Below are positions 25,810 to 33,649 of a stretch of 51,014 bases of DNA, piece by piece. Location: positions 1 to 51,014 of the forward strand of contig WQTS01000130.1 of assembly GCA_009786185.1 (NCBI GenBank), read 5' to 3'. This DNA is from Bacteroidota bacterium. GTDB taxonomy: Bacteria > Bacteroidota > Bacteroidia > Bacteroidales > WCHB1-69. Below the pieces are notes generated by a model that was not told the origin of the DNA, did not search any database, and worked only from the letters and a program-made list of their open reading frames with translations. The stretch's first letter is position 1. The number at the start of each line of letters is the position of its first letter. The position numbers and the translations under genes are program-made.

Positions 25810-28800
25810 TTAATTTGCCGCTTTTTTCCTCCGTTTCCGCCACGCCCCAAACTGCGCAAAACTCGCATATAACACCGGAATAAGCACCAACGTAATTAAA
25901 GTAGAGAACGACAACCCCCAAGCTACAGTCATACCGAGCGAGTTCCACATTTCGGCGCCTTCACCTCTACCGAGCGCTAACGGCAACATTCCCAATACGG
26001 TAGTGATGGCGGTCATTAAAATGGGACGCAAACGCGAGTGCCCCGCGGCTACTACGGCTTCCTTAATGCCCATACCGCGCTCGCGGCACAGTATCGTATA
26101 GTCGATGAGCACGATACCGTTTTTCACTACGATACCCACTAACATCACAATGCCCAATAACGCCATCAATCCGAGGGCGGTGTTTGTAACAGCTAAGCCA
26201 ATAAAAACACCTGTAAATGCAAATGGAATAGAGAACATGATTACAAACGGATAAGTAAACGACTCAAATTGCGAAGCCATTACGATATAAACTAATATTA
26301 TGATTAAAGCCAACAGCATAAATATATCGTTGAACGATTCTTGCTGGTCTTGGAAAGTTCCTGCCAATATAGTAGTAATACCGGGCGGTGTATCTATTTC
26401 TGCCAATACATCCATAGTGGCACCGGCAATTTGACTCAATGCGGCTCCGGCGCCTACGATTCCCACTACTTTTACCACACGTTCGCGATCTTTTCGCTCA
26501 ATGGTTGGCGGCGTCAATCTTTCTACTACAGTACCCAATTCTTGTACCCTAATCCCATTCCCCTGAGCGTTATATACTATTATGTTTTCAATAGCATCAA
26601 TCCTTTGGCGAAATTCCGGCGCAAGGCGTACTCTAATGAAGTACTCATCGCCATCCTCGCGATAGTAAGAAGCAATAGAACCACTGAAACGGTTTTGAAT
26701 AAAAGAAGAAACCGTTGCCAAATTGAGTCCGTTTTCTGCCAATTTTTTTCTATCAAAATCTACTTGAATTTCGGGTGCGTACTCCGCACGGCTAATATTT
26801 ACTTCGGTACATCCCGGAATATCGCGCATTCTATTGGCTAATTCGGCAGCAAATCGGTCGGTAGTGTTAAAATCATGTCCGTAAACTTCAACAGTAACGT
26901 TATTTTGCCCTGCCATACCGCCTCCGGCAGTTAATGCATAAGTGTTAATTTCAGGATATTGGTTCAATTTTGCACGAATTTGATCGGCAATTTCTTCAAT
27001 GCCGCGTCGCCGCTCTGTTTTTTTTAACAATCTAACGGTCATGGAAATAATGTGAGAGCCGTTATCTTGAAGCCTTCCCCAAGTATTTGTTTCGGAGGGC
27101 TGGCCTACATTAAAATTAATCCGTACAATTTCAGGATATTCCTCACGCAGCTCCTTTTCAAATTCCAAAGCAAATGCTCGGCTTGTTTCCATTCTGGTGC
27201 CTATCGGAAATTTAATATTAATGCCAATAAATGCGTTATCTTGTACCGGGAGAAACTCCGTAGGAATAATTCTTATCAACATTATCGAAGAAAAGAAGAT
27301 TAATATAGACATAACAATCACCACAATTTTATGGTTTACCGCCCAATTTAATAGTTTGCCATAGCCTAAATCTAATTTATCCAATGCTCTTTCAATGGGC
27401 CCGTAGAGTTTCTTATACCATTTTCCGTGTTTATCCTCTCGTTTTAACATATAAGCCGCCATCATAGGGGTTAATGTTAAAGCAACAACCGTAGAAATAA
27501 CAGCTGTGATACTGATAATCCAACCCATTTGCTTAAATAAAATTCCTGCCATACCTTGTAGCATGGTAAGCGGTATAAACACGACTAAAATCACTAATGT
27601 TGAGGCGATTACAGACAATGAAACCTCGCGGGTAGCAAATACTGCCGCCGCACGCGGTTTACTTCCCTTATCAATGTGTTTACTAATGTTTTCTATGATT
27701 ACAATTGCATCATCTATCACCATTCCAATGGCAATACTTAAAGAGGATAAAGAGATGATATTGATGGTATTACCTGTAATTAACAAGTAAATAAAAGCGG
27801 CGATGAGCGAAACAGGAATGGTAATGGCAATAATGAAAGTAGCGCGCCATCTTCCCAAAAACAACATAATGACCAAAACCACCAATACCAAAATTATAAC
27901 AATAACTTGATTTAAGCTATTTATCGTATTTACAATACTTTCTGAAGTATCCCAAATCGGGGCAAGTTTAACATCCGGTGGGAGATTAGGTTGCAATTCG
28001 GGCAATAAAAGATTTATTCTATTGCAGATTTCTACCGAGTTGCCGCCTGCTTGCTTTTGAATAACCAACAAGGCTCCTTGCATGCCGTTGGTATAAACCT
28101 CTTGCAATCTTTCTTGAATGGTATCGGCAACTACTGCCACATCACGTAAGAACACATTTTTATTGTTAAAACTGCCTACCACAATGTCGTTCAGCAATTG
28201 GGCATCCATAAATTCACCCTGTACGCGCATGGAATATGTTTTCGAGCCAATGTCTATAGTCCCTAACGGCATATTCATATTTTCCATGCGAATGATTTGC
28301 GTAATTTGCTCAATGGTTAAGCCGTAAGATTCTAATTTAAAAGGATCTGCATAAATGTTTATTTCGCGTTGCGGTGCACCGGAGATGGAAACTGTTCCCA
28401 CGCCGTTTATTCGGCTAATCGGCGAAGCCACTCTGTCATCTAAGATTTTATACAACGCATTGGTACTCTCTCTACTTTCCACTGAAACCATCATAATAGG
28501 AATGTCGGCTGCACTAAATTTGTAAATGATAGGTCGGTTTACGTTGTCGGGCAGCATCGCCGTTACCATATCCAACTTATCGCGCACGTCATTTACGGCT
28601 TGTTCAATGTCAATTCCATATCTAAACTCCAGTGTTATAATAGAATAATTTTCGCGCGAGCTGGAAGTAATGTGTTTCACATCGCTCACAGTAGCTAATA
28701 CATTTTCAAGTGGTCTGGTTACGTTATTTTCAATGTCATAAGGACTTGCACCATTATAGCTCGTAAGTACCATAATGGTGTTACTGCCCAAATCGGGCAA

Positions 28801-28908
28801 AAAGTCAATCGCCAGCCTCGACAACGAATAGACACCAATGATGGCAATTGCCACATACACCAACACTGTGGTAATGGGATTTTTTACAGATTGTGCAGAG
28901 ATGTTCAT
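25810..28908 (-). CDS. RND-family efflux transporter (AcrB/MexF-like inner-membrane pump)
   Basis: 1032 residues, full length for the HAE1 family. It starts MNISAQSVKNPITTVLVYVAI (TM1). Two large periplasmic porter loops follow TM1 and TM7. The TM4 motif GMVIDDAIVIIENI carries the two Asp of the proton relay. The second half repeats the fold (GRGEGAEMWNSLGMTVAWGL, then a C-terminal TM12). It exports hydrophobic compounds using the proton gradient, normally with a membrane-fusion protein and a TolC-like channel. Those partner genes are not adjacent: a convergent gene lies downstream and a divergent gene (nrnA) upstream. It may use partners encoded elsewhere. Confidence 0.95.
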   Translation of the reverse strand: MNISAQSVKNPITTVLVYVAIAIIGVYSLSRLAIDFLPDLGSNTIMVLTSYNGASPYDIENNVTRPLENVLATVSDVKHITSSSRENYSIITLEFRYGIDIEQAVNDVRDKLDMVTAMLPDNVNRPIIYKFSAADIPIMMVSVESRESTNALYKILDDRVASPISRINGVGTVSISGAPQREINIYADPFKLESYGLTIEQITQIIRMENMNMPLGTIDIGSKTYSMRVQGEFMDAQLLNDIVVGSFNNKNVFLRDVAVVADTIQERLQEVYTNGMQGALLVIQKQAGGNSVEICNRINLLLPELQPNLPPDVKLAPIWDTSESIVNTINSLNQVIVIILVLVVLVIMLFLGRWRATFIIAITIPVSLIAAFIYLLITGNTINIISLSSLSIAIGMVIDDAIVIIENISKHIDKGSKPRAAAVFATREVSLSVIASTLVILVVFIPLTMLQGMAGILFKQMGWIISITAVISTVVALTLTPMMAAYMLKREDKHGKWYKKLYGPIERALDKLDLGYGKLLNWAVNHKIVVIVMSILIFFSSIMLIRIIPTEFLPVQDNAFIGINIKFPIGTRMETSRAFALEFEKELREEYPEIVRINFNVGQPSETNTWGRLQDNGSHIISMTVRLLKKTERRRGIEEIADQIRAKLNQYPEINTYALTAGGGMAGQNNVTVEVYGHDFNTTDRFAAELANRMRDIPGCTEVNISRAEYAPEIQVDFDRKKLAENGLNLATVSSFIQNRFSGSIASYYREDGDEYFIRVRLAPEFRQRIDAIENIIVYNAQGNGIRVQELGTVVERLTPPTIERKDRERVVKVVGIVGAGAALSQIAGATMDVLAEIDTPPGITTILAGTFQDQQESFNDIFMLLALIIILVYIVMASQFESFTYPFVIMFSIPFAFTGVFIGLAVTNTALGLMALLGIVMLVGIVVKNGIVLIDYTILCRERGMGIKEAVVAAGHSRLRPILMTAITTVLGMLPLALGRGEGAEMWNSLGMTVAWGLSFSTLITLVLIPVLYASFAQFGAWRKRRKKAAN

Positions 28909-28937
28909 AGTGGTTTTTTGATTTAAATATCTGGTTT

Positions 28938-28945
28938 CAAAAATA
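28938..28945 (-). promoter_or_regulatory. -7 promoter element upstream of the RND gene
   Basis: The minus strand reads TATTTTTG, 29 bases before the ATG. There is no convincing -33 box at the expected spacing. The 212-base gap to nrnA is otherwise AT-rich and shows no gene. Confidence 0.5.
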
Positions 28946-29120
28946 TTAATACAATAAAAATACAGCTTGCATTTTAAAAATAAAGGTCGCGAAGATACAT
29001 CTTTTTTGCATTTTTCTCATTTTTTGTATCTTTTGTAGGAAAATGTGAATTGTCAATAAGCACATAAAATCTCAGCGCTACATCACTTTTTTTTATTTCT
29101 TTGCCAAAAATTAAAAGCGC

Positions 29121-30143
29121 GTGCTAACTCTCTCTCAAATTTCAGAATTTCAACAAAGATTAACAGAAAGTAAAAAAATAGCGGTTTGTACACATTACAA
29201 TCCTGATGGAGATGCTATCGGTTCCTCTTTGGCATTGCAATCTTATTTTGCCACACAAGGATTTGAAATAAAGTGTGTGATTCCCAACAATATGCCTGAG
29301 TTTTACACGTGGATGCCCGGAGCGGAAACCATTGTTAATGCACAAAAACAATTCAAAGAAGCCAAAAAAATACTCGCGGAAGCAGATATTCTTTTTTTGG
29401 TAGATATGAATGCTGAACATCGTAGCGGCGTTGATTTGCAAAATCATCTGTTACAAACCTCTGCATATAAAGTGTTGATCGATCATCATCCTAATCCTGC
29501 GGCGGAATGCGCTCTTGTTTATTCCGATACAAAAGTTACTTCAACTTGCGAAAATGTTTACCGATTTTTAACTGAAATTTCCGATAAACCGTTTTTAAAC
29601 AAAGAGATTGGATCGTGTATCTATACGGGAATTATTACCGATACCGGCTCTTTAAGTTACGTGTGTAACGATCCTGAAACTTATCTGTTGTTAGCAAAAC
29701 TAATGGAAGTCGGCGTAAACGGAGAAGATATTCATCGCGAAATCTACGATAATTATGCAGAAAGCCGCATCCGTTTGTTAGGATTAAGTTTAAATAAACT
29801 AAAAGTTTTTCCGCATCTGGGAACTTCCTACATGTATCTTACACAAGAAGAAATGAAAAAATGCAGTTTTAAAGACGGTGATACCGAAGGGTTTGTAAAT
29901 TACGGCATCTCTTTAAAAGGCATTTATTTCACAGCATTTTTTACCGAAAGAGAAAAACGTATTCGAGTATCGTTTCGCTCAAAGGGGACGTTTGATGTGA
30001 ATCAATTTGCACAAACCTACTTTCAAGGCGGCGGGCACAGAAACGCCGCTGCCTCCTATCATTATGATACTTTGGAAAATACGATAAAATACTTTGAGGA
30101 GGTTATTCATAAACATCCGGAATTAAGTGGAGGTGTGCGGTAA
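29121..30143 (+). CDS. nrnA: DHH-family oligoribonuclease / pAp phosphatase (NrnA-like)
   Basis: 340 residues, starting with GTG at 29121; the next in-frame ATG would remove the catalytic motif. DHH motifs: I HYNPDGD (25-31), II D95 in LVDMN, III DHH (121-123), IV D174 in ITDTG. The C-terminal DHHA1 domain has the GGGHRNAA substrate-binding motif (about 303-310). Such enzymes degrade short RNA oligomers and dephosphorylate 3'-phosphoadenosine-5'-phosphate using Mn2+. The last four codons (GGVR) and the stop come from a heptamer repeat tract. Confidence 0.94.
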   Translation: MLTLSQISEFQQRLTESKKIAVCTHYNPDGDAIGSSLALQSYFATQGFEIKCVIPNNMPEFYTWMPGAETIVNAQKQFKEAKKILAEADILFLVDMNAEHRSGVDLQNHLLQTSAYKVLIDHHPNPAAECALVYSDTKVTSTCENVYRFLTEISDKPFLNKEIGSCIYTGIITDTGSLSYVCNDPETYLLLAKLMEVGVNGEDIHREIYDNYAESRIRLLGLSLNKLKVFPHLGTSYMYLTQEEMKKCSFKDGDTEGFVNYGISLKGIYFTAFFTEREKRIRVSFRSKGTFDVNQFAQTYFQGGGHRNAAASYHYDTLENTIKYFEEVIHKHPELSGGVR

Positions 30144-30194
30144 GAGGTGTGCGGTATGCGGTAAGAGGTATGGGGTATGGGGTATGGGGTGGTA
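30128..30194. repeat. Heptamer repeat tract (GTGCGGT/GGTAAGA/GGTATGG units)
   Basis: About nine purine-rich heptamers run from the last codons of nrnA into the intergenic space. The 30281-30356 tract contains the complementary units (CTCACCG, CATACCT), so the pair can form a long-range inverted repeat across about 90 bases. Confidence 0.85.
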
Positions 30195-30229
30195 AGAATT
30201 TATGATAATGATTTGCTAAATAATAGATT

Positions 30230-30844
30230 TTGAAAGTTTTTCTTAATTTTTTCTTTAAAACACTTCGCATCCTTTCCATGCCATTCACCGCTCACCACTC
30301 ACCGCATACCTCATACCGCTCACCGCTTACCACATACCTCATACCGCTCACCGCATATTTTCTCCTCTCATGCAATAATCCCCCTTCTACCGACGTTATT
30401 TATAATTCGACTATAAAAAAAGAGGAAACTAATCCATTTATATTAGGGAACAAAAAAATATTAGAGCTTGAAAGTGAGAATATTGAGCTTTTTTTAAAAC
30501 GCTATAAATGGAAGATGGAGCAAACCAACACGGGGCTGCGATATGAAATAACAAAGAAGGGAACCGGAAAAAACATTGAGATAGGAGAAACTGTAACGTT
30601 AGAATATCGTACCTTTTTGCTGGATGGGGATGAAATTTATAACTCGAATAATGAAGGGGTAAGGCAGTTTGTGGTAGAAAAGTCGGAGGAGATTGCAGGT
30701 TTGCACGAAGCTGTGCAGCTGATGAATAGAGGTACCGAAGCCAGATTGATTATCCCCTCTCATTTAGCCTACAGCGCAAGCGGCGATGGAAATAAGATAA
30801 AACCGTACCAAACAATAATAATGAAAATAACTTTAAAAAAATAA
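30230..30844 (+). CDS. FKBP-type peptidyl-prolyl isomerase lipoprotein
   Basis: 204 residues from TTG 30230, or 188 from ATG 30278. A lipobox-like LLSC puts the lipidated Cys at about residue 48, so the protein should be an envelope lipoprotein. The C-terminal 110 residues are an FKBP domain (GLRYEITKKGTGKNIEIGETVTLEYRTF, IAGLHEAVQLMNRGTEARLIIPSHLAYS) that speeds proline isomerisation and folding. A related lipoprotein, GldI, is needed for gliding in flavobacteria; this may be its counterpart (inference). The signal region between the basic start KVFLNFFFKTLRILS and the lipobox is encoded by a heptamer repeat tract, giving an unusual His/Thr/Ser/Pro/Tyr-rich stretch. The next FKBP gene begins six bases downstream. 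Confidence 0.85.
   Translation: MKVFLNFFFKTLRILSMPFTAHHSPHTSYRSPLTTYLIPLTAYFLLSCNNPPSTDVIYNSTIKKEETNPFILGNKKILELESENIELFLKRYKWKMEQTNTGLRYEITKKGTGKNIEIGETVTLEYRTFLLDGDEIYNSNNEGVRQFVVEKSEEIAGLHEAVQLMNRGTEARLIIPSHLAYSASGDGNKIKPYQTIIMKITLKK
30281..30356. repeat. Heptamer repeat tract forming part of a signal sequence
   Basis: Ten or so degenerate units of CTCACCG/CATACCT/CTTACCA run from 30284 to 30356 and are translated in frame as the THSPHTSYRSPLTTYLIPLTAY-like part of the lipoprotein leader. The tract is the complement of the one at 30128-30194. Confidence 0.85.
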
Positions 30845-30849
30845 TTAAA

Positions 30850-31743
30850 ATGAAAAACGTAACAAAATTAATGATTGCCCTTGTGGTATTAGTAGCGTTA
30901 GGAACCGCCTGTTCCAAGTATCCCGGATTTAAAAAAGACAAAAAAGAAGGTTTTTATTATAAATTTTATACAAAAAACAAGAATGAAATACAGCCTCAAA
31001 TTGGAGATATTGTAGAGTTTACTTACAGTTTCCGTACAAAAGATTCCGTTTTAGTGGAGAACGTGTTTTGGGATGATATGATTAGAGAATCGGTGTATCG
31101 CGGAGATATTTACGCTGCACTTCAAAAAATGCACTTAGGTGATAGCGCTACCTTTATTTTAAACGCTGACACTTTCTTTCACTATTCTGCAGGACAACCT
31201 TTTCCGTTTGGAGGCAATGACTTGTATTTAGATGTTAGGTTGCATAGCATTGTATCTCAAGAAGAGTTTGAAAGACGCTATTTGGAGCAACTACAGCAAG
31301 AAGAGGCTATGATGGAAGAATTTAGATTTTTAGAAGATGATCTGATTAACGAATATATTGAAAAACACAATATTAAGGTAAAACCTACCGCTAACGGACT
31401 TTACGTAATGAGAAACGTTACCGGCACGGGCAAACAAATAAAAGACGGCTCAAGAGTTGCCATACATTATACCGGTAAATTCTTAGATGGCAATGTTTTC
31501 GATAGCTCATTAGAGTATGGCATGCCCATTGAACTTACTGTAGGCGTAGATCGTTTTATTCAAGGCTGGGAAGAAGCATTATTGTTATTGAGAGGCGGCG
31601 ACAAAGTTACCGTGCTCATACCTTCCAACTTAGCTTATGGCGCGCGCGGAATAAAAGATCCGAGAGATCCAAGAGGTGTAGATTATGTAATACCTCCATA
31701 TTCTCCGCTTATTTTTGATATGGAAGTGGTATCCGTTGAATAA
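30850..31743 (+). CDS. FKBP-type peptidyl-prolyl isomerase lipoprotein, two-domain
   Basis: 297 residues. The signal peptide ends in lipobox LGTAC (Cys at residue 21). Residues of about 40-150 form a degenerate FKBP-like domain (EIQPQIGDIVEFTYSF, ALQKMHLGDSATFILNAD), then an acidic helix (about 160-190), then a canonical FKBP domain (about 200-297: GSRVAIHYTGKFLDGNVFDSS, FIQGWEEALLLLRGGDKVTVLIPSNLAYGARG). The layout resembles periplasmic folding chaperones of the FkpA/Mip type. Encoded right after another FKBP lipoprotein, it probably assists folding of envelope or T9SS substrates (inference). Confidence 0.93.
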   Translation: MKNVTKLMIALVVLVALGTACSKYPGFKKDKKEGFYYKFYTKNKNEIQPQIGDIVEFTYSFRTKDSVLVENVFWDDMIRESVYRGDIYAALQKMHLGDSATFILNADTFFHYSAGQPFPFGGNDLYLDVRLHSIVSQEEFERRYLEQLQQEEAMMEEFRFLEDDLINEYIEKHNIKVKPTANGLYVMRNVTGTGKQIKDGSRVAIHYTGKFLDGNVFDSSLEYGMPIELTVGVDRFIQGWEEALLLLRGGDKVTVLIPSNLAYGARGIKDPRDPRGVDYVIPPYSPLIFDMEVVSVE

Positions 31744-31749
31744 TTTTTC

Positions 31750-31757
31750 TATTTTTG
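31750..31757 (+). promoter_or_regulatory. -7 promoter element TATTTTTG upstream of tRNA-Ala
   Basis: TATTTTTG is followed by CCGC and lies 17 bases before the tRNA 5' end. The 14-base string TCTATTTTTGCCGC is identical to the one upstream of rplV at 19829. Confidence 0.65.
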
Positions 31758-31774
31758 CCGCTTAAAAATAGAAT

Positions 31775-31848
31775 GGGGCGTTAGCTCAGTTGGCTAGAGT
31801 GTTAGACTGGCAGTCTAAAGGTCATGGGTTCGACTCCCATACGCTCCA
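31775..31848 (+). tRNA. tRNA-Ala (GGC anticodon)
   Basis: 74 bases fold as a cloverleaf. Acceptor stem GGGGCGT/ACGCTCC contains the G3:U70 wobble pair that marks alanine tRNAs. D arm TAGCTCAGTTGGCTAGAG. Anticodon stem TTAGA/TCTAA with loop CTGGCAG, so the anticodon is GGC. T arm ATGGG-TTCGACT-CCCAT. The discriminator is A; CCA is not encoded and must be added. Confidence 0.97.
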
Positions 31849-31852
31849 CGAT

Positions 31853-33010
31853 ATGATTTATTTAGACAATTCAGCAACCACTTTTCCGAAACCCGATTCC
31901 ATGTACGAATTCATGGCAGGGTTTTATAAAAAGCACGGCGTAAATCCCGGAAGATCCGGATTCGATGCTGCGCTTGAAACAGAAGAGGTTGTACAAAAAA
32001 CACGCAAATTGATGACGGATCTTTTCAACGGAGGTCCCGATTATAATAGGCTTACATTCAGCTACAATGCCAGTGATTCTTTGAATTTAATCATTCAAGG
32101 TTTGGCTGAACCCGGTGCACACGTCATTACCACCATGTTGGAACACAACTCGGTATTGCGTCCTCTCTATTGTTTAAAAGAAGAAGGTAAATTGCAAGAT
32201 GTTACTTACTTGCCTTTTGATAAAGACGGTTATGTAAATCCCGAAGATTTTCGCAATGCCATCCGCCCGAATACGAAGTTTGTGGTTTGTACGCACTGTT
32301 CCAATGTGTTGGGAACCTTCCAGCCGCTTCACGAAATAGGAAAAATTTGCAAAGAACACGGATTGATTCTTGTAGTGGACGGGAGTCAAGGCGCAGGCGC
32401 CATCAAGGTAGATATGCAAGCCGATAATATTGATGTATATATTTTCACAGGACATAAATGCTTAATGGGACCTACCGGAATTGGAGGTTCCTACGTACGT
32501 GAAGGCGTGCACATTAAGCACACGCGCTATGCCGGCACCGGTGTGCGCTCTGCCTACCCGAAACATTTGGAGGAATATCCCTATCGTTTGGAATACGGAA
32601 CGCTTAATTTAGTGGGAGTTGCCGGATTATACGCCGGTGTTTCCTGGGTATTGGAACAAGGAATAGAAAACATCCACAAACGTGAAATGGAATTGTGGGA
32701 AAAGCTACGTCAGGGGATTCAAGCCGTAAAAGGTGTAACCACTTATTGTGCTAATTTCCCCGAAAGAAAAAATCCGGTGTTGTGTTTCAATATCAACGGT
32801 TTTGAGGCTGCCGACATAGGTATGATGTTAGATGTGGATTATGAAATTGCATGCCGTACCGGTTTGCAATGCGCCCCGAAAGTGCACGAACAGATTGGCA
32901 CATTGCCTCTACACGGAACTGTGCGCTTTAGCATCGGCGCTTTCAATACAGAATCAGATATTGATGCAGCAATCGCTGCAATTACGGAAATCGCTGCGAT
33001 TAAAAACTAA
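31853..33010 (+). CDS. Class V aminotransferase, cysteine-desulfurase-like
   Basis: 385 residues from ATG 31853; longer frames run back into the tRNA gene and are artefacts. IYLDNSATTFPKP starts the fold. D176 in VVDGSQG contacts the PLP ring, and HK at 201-202 (TGHKCLMGPTG) gives the PLP lysine. R335 and C340 in CRTGLQCAP match the sulfur-accepting cysteine region. The family member is the short 'cysteine desulfurase family protein' type (often near selenium or sulfur-transfer genes), rather than IscS/SufS. The gene begins only four bases after tRNA-Ala, leaving no room for a leader unless the tRNA and mRNA are made as one transcript and cut. Confidence 0.9.
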   Translation: MIYLDNSATTFPKPDSMYEFMAGFYKKHGVNPGRSGFDAALETEEVVQKTRKLMTDLFNGGPDYNRLTFSYNASDSLNLIIQGLAEPGAHVITTMLEHNSVLRPLYCLKEEGKLQDVTYLPFDKDGYVNPEDFRNAIRPNTKFVVCTHCSNVLGTFQPLHEIGKICKEHGLILVVDGSQGAGAIKVDMQADNIDVYIFTGHKCLMGPTGIGGSYVREGVHIKHTRYAGTGVRSAYPKHLEEYPYRLEYGTLNLVGVAGLYAGVSWVLEQGIENIHKREMELWEKLRQGIQAVKGVTTYCANFPERKNPVLCFNINGFEAADIGMMLDVDYEIACRTGLQCAPKVHEQIGTLPLHGTVRFSIGAFNTESDIDAAIAAITEIAAIKN

Positions 33011-33020
33011 CAAAAGAGCG

Positions 33021-33055
33021 CTTTGTGACCTTTGTGAATTCTTTGTGCCTTTGTG
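33021..33055. repeat. CTTTGTG repeat tract
   Basis: Four copies of CTTTGTG (CTTTGTGACCTTTGTGAA..., then TTCTTTGTGCCTTTGTGG) fill the gap between two convergent genes. The unit belongs to the same kind of simple tandem tract found after other genes here. Confidence 0.75.
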
Positions 33056-33065
33056 GTAACAAAAC

Positions 33066-33506
33066 CTATTGAGTAGCCCTCTTATCAAAGTCAACCATCC
33101 AATTGATACCAAATTTATCAGCGCACATACCGAAATAATCGCCCCAAAATTGTTCTTGCATGGGCATCACCACATTTCCGCCTTCCGAAAGCAAAGCGAA
33201 GAATTTATCGGCTTCCTCTTTGCTATTTGCAGAAAGCAAAATAGAAAAATTATTACCAAATGTAGTATAACTTTCATGTTCTTTCATATTATCACAGCCC
33301 AATAAAATGGTTTCTTCGCTTATAGGAAGCCCCACGTGCATCACGCGTTGCCTATTTTCTTCAGATAGTGGCGGCATGCCTTCTTGTGGCGGCATATCGC
33401 TCCACTTGCCGATGTAGCAGAATTCTCCGCCAAAAATTGATTTGTAGAAATTGAACGCTGCTTCGCAATTTCCGTTAAAAGTTAGATACACATTTACTTT
33501 TGCCAT
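33066..33506 (-). CDS. VOC-superfamily protein (PhnB/YjdN-like)
   Basis: 146 residues. KVNVYLTFNGNCEAAFNFYKSIFGGEF, GDNM-like and FWGDYFGMCADKFGINWMVDF are the signature blocks of the PhnB/3-demethylubiquinone-type VOC family, small dimeric proteins built from beta-alpha-beta-beta-beta repeats. No clear function is known for most members; many are encoded as single genes. It is transcribed toward the desulfurase gene and divergently from the MATE gene. Confidence 0.92.
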   Translation of the reverse strand: MAKVNVYLTFNGNCEAAFNFYKSIFGGEFCYIGKWSDMPPQEGMPPLSEENRQRVMHVGLPISEETILLGCDNMKEHESYTTFGNNFSILLSANSKEEADKFFALLSEGGNVVMPMQEQFWGDYFGMCADKFGINWMVDFDKRATQ

Positions 33507-33598
33507 ACTATTAAGATTTAAGGGTTAAATTATCGTCAATACAAATGCGAAATAATGAAAAAAATGTGATTTTAAAAAATCAAAACTCATTAAAAATC

Positions 33599-33606
33599 TA
33601 TTTTCG
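33599..33606 (+). promoter_or_regulatory. Possible -7 element TATTTTCG upstream of the MATE gene
   Basis: TCTATTTTCGCCGCC differs by one base from the TCTATTTTTGCCGC element found before rplV and tRNA-Ala. It lies 44 bases before the MATE start. No -33 box is visible, so this is tentative. Confidence 0.4.
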
Positions 33607-33649
33607 CCGCCGATTATCAAATACTGAAAAACTGTTATAATCCTAATTC

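Noticed and set aside
30128..30356. CRISPR-like array
   Set aside because: Units are contiguous heptamers with no unique spacers and no cas genes nearby.
31790..31852. Extension of the desulfurase-like frame into tRNA-Ala
   Set aside because: The 21 extra residues are simply the tRNA read in frame; family alignment starts at IYLDNSATT, directly after ATG 31853.
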